From: Desmospora profundinema
Lineage (GTDB): Bacteria > Bacillota > Bacilli > Thermoactinomycetales > DSM-45169
Length of the DNA stretch: 64,000 nt
Reading direction: 5' to 3'
Assembly (NCBI RefSeq): GCF_031454155.1
Contig: NZ_JAVDQG010000003.1
Coordinates: 1-64,000 of the forward strand
Shown here: in pieces, positions 58,729 to 64,000 of the stretch
How positions within the stretch are numbered: the first letter of the stretch is position 1
Layout: each line of letters begins with the position of its first letter
Made by a program: the position numbers and the translations under genes
Notes under the pieces: model-generated
What the model was told of the DNA's origin: nothing
The model's input: only the letters and a program-made list of their open reading frames with translations
Database searches by the model: none

Positions 58729-59296
58729 TTGGTTTTATTGGGTACGCTGGTAATTGGATTGGCAATCGCGTCCGGAGCCTTTCAGGGCTCTTTTTTATCC
58801 GGTTTGCGCGAGGATGTAAGAGATACCGTTATGCGAGGAATTAGCCTGGTAGTGGTTCTTATTGGTTTGACGACGGCGCTTAAGACTGACAATATCCTTT
58901 TTATACTGATCGCCATTCTTGTTGGTTCGGTGATGGGTAGCCAATTGGGAGTGGAGAGGGGGTTAAATCGTTTGGGGAAATGGGCGGAACGGAGATTTGG
59001 GGGTAACCGTTCATTTTCCACTGGATTTGCAACCCGCAACATTGGTTTATTGTGTAGGGCCGATGGCTGGTGTTGTATCAAGGAGCGATTGCGCTGACGG
59101 CAGGTTGGATTACTCACTGATCGGGCCGAAACTTTTGGAACCCCTGGTTTTACAGGTAACCGCGGTAGGTGGAATCCTGATTGTAGCCATTGGGTTAAAA
59201 CTATTGAAAGGTATCACGATCCGAGTGGGTGATATGCTACCGGCTCTGCCTGCAGCTGCTGTTGTTGTGTGGTTTCAGATGATGTGGTTGGCATGA
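58729..59296 (+). pseudogene. DUF554 membrane protein, decayed
   Basis: The first frame (TTG 58729) gives a DUF554 N-terminus (ISLVVVLIGLTTALKT). After FSTGFAT the family continues in another frame (ATLVYCVGPMA). About 60 residues are then missing, VLYQGAIALTAG appears in a third frame, and the C-terminus (VTAVGGILIVAIGLKLL, RVGDMLPALPAA) is in the second. Two shifts plus a deletion make it non-functional. A repeat element lies 17 bp downstream. Confidence 0.85.
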
Positions 59297-59312
59297 TCCC
59301 ATATCCGATAGA

Positions 59313-59505
59313 TTAGGGCCTGTCTGGTCATTCATTTTTCCATGAGAAAAAGGGAGGGTTGGTACGGCTTTTGGTTCGCCTTTGCACTCACAGAGCACAA
59401 GTCTCGCCTGGGTCACTTCGTTCCCGGTCTTGCTATGCGCTTTTTGCAACGAAACGAAGACAGTCATACCAATCTCGCCCCATGAATGGTTCAGACACGC
59501 CCTAG
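59313..59505. mobile_element. TIR element, 193-bp form
   Basis: It begins TTAGGGCCTGTCTGGTCATT and ends GGTTCAGACACGCCCTAG with the central GAGCACAAGTCTCGCCTGGG block. Small deletions distinguish it from the 200-bp copies. Confidence 0.88.
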
Positions 59506-59580
59506 GACTGAATCATCATTGGGTTAGATGGAGAGGAATCACCCGCTATCGAGGTAATATTTCAGGAGAGGAAGTTTCAG

Positions 59581-60087
59581 GTGGAAAATTGGCGGCAATG
59601 GTTGGAGATATACTGGTTGGAAGTGCTGTCGGGGCTGCTGGTGACGCAATTGTTGGTATTGATCTGGTGCGTTGTGGCAACCATTCGACTGGGACGTCAC
59701 AAACAAACGCTGAAAAAGTTAATTGAACCGGTACAGGATCAAACCTTAAAAAAGATTTTGGCATCGAAATCGGTGGATGAAGAGGAATTGTTGGGTTATC
59801 TGTACCATCTGGATGAGTCCACCCGTCGGTTAAAGGGAAAAGTGGGACTGGTTCGTTATAATGCGATTGGGGAGCGGGCATCGGATATGAGTTTTTCCAT
59901 GGCGTTCCTGGATGAACGCAGTGATGGTGTCGTCATCAGCAGTTTGTTCAGTCATCATGGTCAATCCTATATCTATGCCAAGCCGGTGGAAAACGGATCA
60001 TCCACATACCGGTTGTCCAAAGAAGAGGAGCAAGCGATCCAACAGGCGATGGAGTCTTCGGTGGAAATGCGGGAAACAGCGAAATAG
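59581..60087 (+). CDS. DUF4446 family protein
   Basis: The 168-aa protein has one N-terminal transmembrane helix (about 13-36) and a cytoplasmic domain with VRYNAIGERASDMSFSMAFLD and DGVVISSLFSHHGQSYIYAK, which define DUF4446 (YyaB-type). GTG start with GGAGAGGAA upstream. Commonly near spo0J; function unknown. Confidence 0.85.
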   Translation: MENWRQWLEIYWLEVLSGLLVTQLLVLIWCVVATIRLGRHKQTLKKLIEPVQDQTLKKILASKSVDEEELLGYLYHLDESTRRLKGKVGLVRYNAIGERASDMSFSMAFLDERSDGVVISSLFSHHGQSYIYAKPVENGSSTYRLSKEEEQAIQQAMESSVEMRETAK

Positions 60088-60163
60088 TTGTCAGGATGGT
60101 GTTCTGTTTTGCACTGGAGTTTCAGTTATCTTGAAGTAATCCATTTGGAACAAGGATTGCAAT

Positions 60164-60202
60164 CCAAAAACCATCCCCTTACCAGTGTAAAAAGGGGATG
60201 GC
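60164..60202 (-). terminator. yyaC terminator
   Basis: CCATCCCCTT/AAGGGGATGG is a 10-bp perfect stem followed on the minus strand by TTTTT. Confidence 0.88.
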
Positions 60203-60286
60203 GGGATTTTGGCGGAAGCGGGTAACAAGGGAAGCCCGTGCTTGTCAAGCTTTGATGCGGATCTAGACACATCAGACCGCGAAATG

Positions 60287-60862
60287 TTAAAGCACTTGCT
60301 GAGAATGGTGGACAGCGACCCGCTGAACGGCATTGGAAATGATCTGTGCCATTTTCATCACAATACTGAGACGGGTGTTTTGAAGGACAAAATATTCCAT
60401 AAATCCAGCTACATTGACGATACCGGTGATATGCACCTGTCCCACTTCCGGCAGTTGTTTGTTTACCCCGGCACCAGGTTTCAGAGGTCCGTTTCCCACC
60501 TGAATCCAGCCCACGCTGGAGAGCTGTCCCAGGCATGCATCGACGGCAATTACCCGGGGATTCTTCAATTCCCGTTTCATTTTGTTCAACGTGGATTGCA
60601 GGTTAACGGCATGGACAGGCTCGTCCAGTGTTCCATAGATCCGTAGGAATGGCGGCGCTGATTTTTCTAATTGTGTTCCTACCAACGGTCCCAGGGAGTC
60701 GCCGGTGGAACGGTCGGTGCCAACACAGATGCAAGCCAGATCCTGTGTATGAGGATACAATTGGATGACTTGATGCAACCAATCGGCACATCGGTATTCC
60801 GCGCTGGGATGCGAAAATTTGATTCTGCCCGGGCTGGAATAAGAGGGAACGGGCTCACGCAT
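60287..60862 (-). CDS. yyaC: Spore protease YyaC
   Basis: The 191-aa protein matches YyaC, a GPR/HybD-like putative peptidase made in sporulation. CVGTDRSTGDSLGPLVGT near residue 50 and VIAVDACLGQLSSVGWIQV near 105 are the family signatures. ATG at 60862 with GGAGGT 8 nt upstream; the long upstream extension overlaps the divergent membrane-protein gene and is rejected. Confidence 0.9.
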   Translation of the reverse strand: MREPVPSYSSPGRIKFSHPSAEYRCADWLHQVIQLYPHTQDLACICVGTDRSTGDSLGPLVGTQLEKSAPPFLRIYGTLDEPVHAVNLQSTLNKMKRELKNPRVIAVDACLGQLSSVGWIQVGNGPLKPGAGVNKQLPEVGQVHITGIVNVAGFMEYFVLQNTRLSIVMKMAQIISNAVQRVAVHHSQQVL

Positions 60863-60959
60863 AGCAGTCGACCTCCGCAAGAGTTTCGGATCCTTACCAG
60901 TATACGGATCCATGTCGGGAAATATACATATAGGGACAACCCGGACAAGGGGGATCCCT

Positions 60960-62003
60960 ATGCGTTTTAGCCTCTGGCATTCTCTTAAGTTAAGCATGAC
61001 AATTGTGGGAACGACGATTGGTGCCGGATTCGCCTCCGGACGGGAAATATGGGAATTCTTCGGGTCGTATGGGCGAAGCAGCAACTGGAGTATCCTGTTG
61101 GCGATGGCTCTTTTTTTTACAGCCAGCCTCGTGATCCTCTTCATCAGCTGGAAGAAACAGACCCGGCACTATTCAGAAGTACTGTCTCATGTAATCGGTT
61201 CGCGTATGGCCAAAGGGTTTGATGGCATCGTGATTTTATTTTTGCTTAGCAGCACCTTGGTGATGGTAGCGGGCAGCGGTGCCACCTTTCAGCAATGGGG
61301 CGGCTCTTTTGCCTGGGGTGTGTGGACGATGGTTGTAGCGGTTGTTTTTATTCTTTTGTTTGATCTGAAAGGCCTTTTGTCTATGAATGCGATCCTGATT
61401 CCGGTGATGACAGCTGTGCTGATCCTGGTCTGTGTACAATTTTTGAGCAATCACAACTGGATCGACCCTACCGGATCCCCCTCTTTTTCCACCATGCCGG
61501 CTTGGCCGTCCGCCATCACCTATGCCGCTTTTAATATGATGTCCTTGCTGGCTGTACTGTCCACTCTAGGCAAACAGGTTCGACATGGGATGGAGATCTG
61601 GTTGGCGGGGATTATCAGCTCGTCCGCCCTCGGACTCATCGCCGCTCTGTATAATTATTCATTGCTGCGAGTGGAGGATTTAGTCTCTCAGTATGAGATT
61701 CCTTTGTTCGCATTGATGCGGAGTTATTCACCGTTATGGGTGATGGCCATCTCTTTCATTTTGTGGCTGGCGATCTACACCACCGCCGTAAGCAATATCC
61801 ATGGATTGGCATTTCGCCTTTCCACCATGTTTCCCCTGCCGCGTTGGTTGATTGGCGGGGGAATCCTGGTATTGCTCGTTCCACTTTCCCGCCTGGGTTT
61901 CACCAATCTGGTTACATTCCTTTATCCCTTATATGGCGTGTTGAACTTGTTTATCTTAACCATGCTCCTTCTTTATCCCTTGACCCATCGCGAACGGGCT
62001 TGA
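60960..62003 (+). CDS. YkvI-like membrane transporter
   Basis: The 347-aa protein has about ten transmembrane segments and the GTTIGAGFASGREIWEFF start that typifies YkvI proteins of the APC-like superfamily. ATG at 60960 with AAGGGGG upstream. Divergent from yyaC. Substrate unknown. Confidence 0.82.
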   Translation: MRFSLWHSLKLSMTIVGTTIGAGFASGREIWEFFGSYGRSSNWSILLAMALFFTASLVILFISWKKQTRHYSEVLSHVIGSRMAKGFDGIVILFLLSSTLVMVAGSGATFQQWGGSFAWGVWTMVVAVVFILLFDLKGLLSMNAILIPVMTAVLILVCVQFLSNHNWIDPTGSPSFSTMPAWPSAITYAAFNMMSLLAVLSTLGKQVRHGMEIWLAGIISSSALGLIAALYNYSLLRVEDLVSQYEIPLFALMRSYSPLWVMAISFILWLAIYTTAVSNIHGLAFRLSTMFPLPRWLIGGGILVLLVPLSRLGFTNLVTFLYPLYGVLNLFILTMLLLYPLTHRERA

Positions 62004-62094
62004 TGTTAGGGTCGGGGCGTGAACATGACTATTCAAACAAGATACAATAGACAGGATCGACTTTTTTCATACCGTGGGGAGGGAATATTCACGA

Positions 62095-62700
62095 TTGGTG
62101 TACTTCATGCTGCGCTGGATCTTGCGAATGTTTCTGAAAGGGTATCACCGGATTGAAGTAGTTGGGGCAGACCAGCTCCCCCATGACGGACCGTTCATCT
62201 TGGTGGGTAATCATATCAGTAATCTGGATCCTTTTTATATCGGGGCCGCCATGCCGGGACGGATTCATTTCATGGCCAAACGGGAATCTTTCTCCCACCC
62301 TCTTTCCCGTTGGGTTCTTCACGCTTGTGGTGCTTTTCCTGTAGAGCGCGGGAAACCGGATATGAGAGCGATAAAAACCGCGATCCATCATTTGCGTCAC
62401 GATCGGATTGTGGGATTGTTTCCGGAAGGGGGACGGCGGGAGGAAGATCCCATGGTAGCGATTAAGGCCGGGGCAGCCTATTTATCCTTGAAAACGCAAA
62501 CGCCGGTCCTGCCGATTACCATCGAAGGAACGGACCGGGCTCTGCCTCGCAGTGCTTGGTTGATTCGCCCGATTCCCATCCGGATTCGTGTAGGGGAACA
62601 GATGGTTCCGGAAAAGGATATGTCCCGAGAAGCTCAGGAACGGCTCAGCCGCCATGTATTGGAATCCTTACGGCTTCTGTCGACGGATGAAAACCGGTAA
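62095..62700 (+). CDS. plsC: 1-acyl-glycerol-3-phosphate acyltransferase
   Basis: About 201 aa. A PlsC-type acyltransferase converts lysophosphatidate to phosphatidate. Motif I is NHISNLDPF (His and Asp), motif III is LFPEGGRR, and motif IV is VLPITIEGTD. An N-terminal hydrophobic segment anchors it. TTG 62095, GTG 62098 or GTG 62074 are possible starts; the ribosome site GGGGAGGG favours the first two. Confidence 0.88.
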   Translation: MVYFMLRWILRMFLKGYHRIEVVGADQLPHDGPFILVGNHISNLDPFYIGAAMPGRIHFMAKRESFSHPLSRWVLHACGAFPVERGKPDMRAIKTAIHHLRHDRIVGLFPEGGRREEDPMVAIKAGAAYLSLKTQTPVLPITIEGTDRALPRSAWLIRPIPIRIRVGEQMVPEKDMSREAQERLSRHVLESLRLLSTDENR

Positions 62701-62753
62701 AATGGGAAAGGAAGGAGACTACAAGTTGGGGAAAAGAAAGGTGGAGGAGAGCG

Positions 62754-62960
62754 ATGGAGCAGAAGAGCTTCCAGCTCGGGGACATTGTGGAGATGAAAAA
62801 ACCCCACCCTTGTGGCACCAATGCCTGGAAAGTGATCCGAATGGGAATGGATATCCGGATGAAGTGCACCGGTTGTGGACACAGTGTTCTTTTACCGCGT
62901 TCCAAATTCGAAAAACGGATGAAAAAGATATTGTCATCGGAGGAGCCGCCGCAATCCTAA
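62754..62960 (+). CDS. DUF951 family protein
   Basis: The 68-aa protein has the DUF951 pattern GDIVEMKKPHPCGTNAWKV, then IRMKCTGCGHSVLLPRSKFE with a Cys pair. It is regularly found directly before ychF in Firmicutes, as here. GGTGGAGGAG before the ATG. Function unknown. Confidence 0.92.
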   Translation: MEQKSFQLGDIVEMKKPHPCGTNAWKVIRMGMDIRMKCTGCGHSVLLPRSKFEKRMKKILSSEEPPQS

Positions 62961-62972
62961 TAGGGATCTCGG

Positions 62973-63016
62973 TTAGGGCGTGTCTGAACAATTCGTAGGA
63001 CGAGCCCGGGTCGGTA
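62973..63016. mobile_element. Fragment of the TIR element (one end)
   Basis: TTAGGGCGTGTCTGAACAAT continues into CGTAGGACGAGCCCGGGTCGG, matching one half of the element; the other half is absent. Confidence 0.75.
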
Positions 63017-63046
63017 AGGAAAGGATCTTTTTATCGGTATGTTTCG

Positions 63047-63068
63047 GCACCGCCAGGCGGTGCTTTTG
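63047..63068 (+). terminator. Terminator before ychF
   Basis: GCACCGCC/GGCGGTGC is an 8-bp stem with a one-base loop spacer, then TTTT. It probably ends the DUF951 transcript, although the TIR fragment lies in between. Confidence 0.75.
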
Positions 63069-63108
63069 TCGTAAACGGGAAGGATAAACGACCCTCACCC
63101 TGTCCGCC

Positions 63109-63137
63109 ATGACAGGGAGGGGTGGTTTCGCTATAAT
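63109..63137 (+). promoter_or_regulatory. ychF promoter
   Basis: ATGACA (63109-63114) and TATAAT (63132-63137) are 17 bp apart, about 50 bp before ychF. Confidence 0.75.
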
Positions 63138-63190
63138 GGACGAGGATTATCGGAAATCGGAAATGATGAACCAAAAGAGGAGATGAGCGC

Positions 63191-64000
63191 ATGCCGTTGA
63201 CTACCGGCATTGTCGGTTTGCCCAATGTGGGCAAATCAACCTTGTTTAATGCGATTACCCGAGCGGGAGCCGAATCGGCAAACTACCCATTTTGCACCAT
63301 CGATCCCAATGTGGGGGTGGTGGATGTCCCTGATGAGCGGCTGAATCAATTAGCTGCCATCGTCAATCCCCAGCGAGTCATTCCTACTTCTTTTCAATTT
63401 ACGGATATTGCTGGTCTTGTAAAGGGAGCCAGCAGAGGGGAGGGGCTGGGAAATCAGTTTTTATCCCATATTCGAGAAGTGGATGCCATCATCCATGTCG
63501 TCCGTTGTTTTGAGGACGAAAATATCACTCATGTTTCAGGAAAAGTGGATCCCGTCAGCGATATGGAAACAATCAACCTGGAATTGGTGCTGGCCGATTT
63601 GGAGACAGTGGAACGCCGGCTGGATCGCTTAAGCCGTCAAAAGAAGAGTGGAGATGCTCAAGCCACAAAGGAGCACGGGATATTAACTCGGTTGCAGAGT
63701 CAGTTGGCCGAAGGCCTACCTGCCAGGGGAGTCGATCTTTCCGAAGAAGAGTGGGCAATGATTCGCTCTCTTAACCTGTTGACCATGAAAAAGATGTTGT
63801 ATGCAGCCAATGTGTCGGAAGAGGATGTGGCAGCCGCTGAGGAGAATCCATTTGTCCGTCAAGTGATGGAACAAGCGGAAAAAGAAGGGGCAGAGGTTGT
63901 TACCATCAGCGCACAACTGGAAGCGGAGATCGTAGAGTTGGAAGGCGAGGAACGAGAGCTGTTCCTGGAAGAGTTGGGGTTGGCCTCTTCCGGTTTGGAC
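63191..64000 (+). CDS. ychF: Redox-regulated ATPase YchF (partial)
   Basis: The first 270 codons of the Obg-family ATPase are present; the right edge cuts the gene (family length about 365). Motifs are GLPNVGKSTLFNAI (G1), DIAGLVKGASRGEG (G3) and a coiled coil around residues 125-190. The N-terminal MPLTTGIVGL is typical. YchF binds ribosomes and ATP and is linked to stress responses. Confidence 0.96.
   Translation, partial: MPLTTGIVGLPNVGKSTLFNAITRAGAESANYPFCTIDPNVGVVDVPDERLNQLAAIVNPQRVIPTSFQFTDIAGLVKGASRGEGLGNQFLSHIREVDAIIHVVRCFEDENITHVSGKVDPVSDMETINLELVLADLETVERRLDRLSRQKKSGDAQATKEHGILTRLQSQLAEGLPARGVDLSEEEWAMIRSLNLLTMKKMLYAANVSEEDVAAAEENPFVRQVMEQAEKEGAEVVTISAQLEAEIVELEGEERELFLEELGLASSGLD

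Noticed and set aside
60863-61144. N-terminal extension of yyaC
   Set aside because: It overlaps the divergent YkvI-like gene; ATG 60862 has a good GGAGGT and the family length.

Overview
The window is a chromosomal origin region from a spore-forming Firmicute. Gene content and order match the Bacillus subtilis oriC neighbourhood: rpmH-dnaA-dnaN-rlbA-recF-remB-gyrB-gyrA-yaaC-guaB-dacA-pdxS-pdxT-serS and tadA-SRP RNA-dnaX-ebfC-recR-bofA-rrn on one side (mostly minus strand); rnpA-yidD-yidC-khpB-mnmE-mnmG-rsmG-noc-soj-spo0J-yyaC-ychF on the other (mostly plus strand). Balanced base composition, a chromosomal ParM-like actin and sporulation genes (bofA, yyaC, a KinA-E-like kinase) fit Thermoactinomycetaceae, but the family assignment is inference.

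Layout. 1-240: leader and tandem promoters of an rRNA operon whose 16S gene lies off the left edge. 255-6650: bofA, CPBP protease, recR, ebfC, dnaX, a frame-disrupted histidine kinase and SRP RNA. 6.8-24.6 kb: less conserved cargo: tRNA-Ser, tadA, zur-znuB-znuC, a TetR/YhgE pair, tRNA-Arg, asnB, a two-subunit sodium symporter, gapN, glpX, a subtilisin, tRNA-Ser, serS with a T-box. 24.9-29.7 kb: pdxT, pdxS, dacA, guaB. 29.7-34.5 kb: a YtrA/YtrB-like ABC operon and yaaC. 34.5-43.6 kb: gyrA to dnaA. 43.6-44.0 kb: upstream DnaA-box cluster; a second oriC part lies between dnaA and dnaN. 44-51 kb: rpmH to rsmG. 51-54 kb: a ParM-like operon. 54.6-57.6 kb: parS, noc, soj, spo0J. The remainder runs through a decayed DUF554 gene to ychF, cut by the right edge.

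Three observations stand out. (1) noc, yaaC and rpmH each have an AAAGGAGG Shine-Dalgarno sequence 80-110 nt upstream of the start codon, followed by an RNA domain closed by an 8-10 bp stem that ends exactly 9 nt before the ATG. Folding would bring the distant Shine-Dalgarno to near-normal spacing. (2) A ParM-like actin gene sits beside parS, with a downstream partner that has a degenerate MnmG-like N-terminus fused to a long disordered tail; a 15-bp inverted repeat flanks the promoter. (3) About eleven copies or fragments of a small TIR element (about 77-245 bp, target CTAG/TTAG) are scattered through the window; at least four sit on the stop codon of a gene, including dnaA, and one lies inside oriC.
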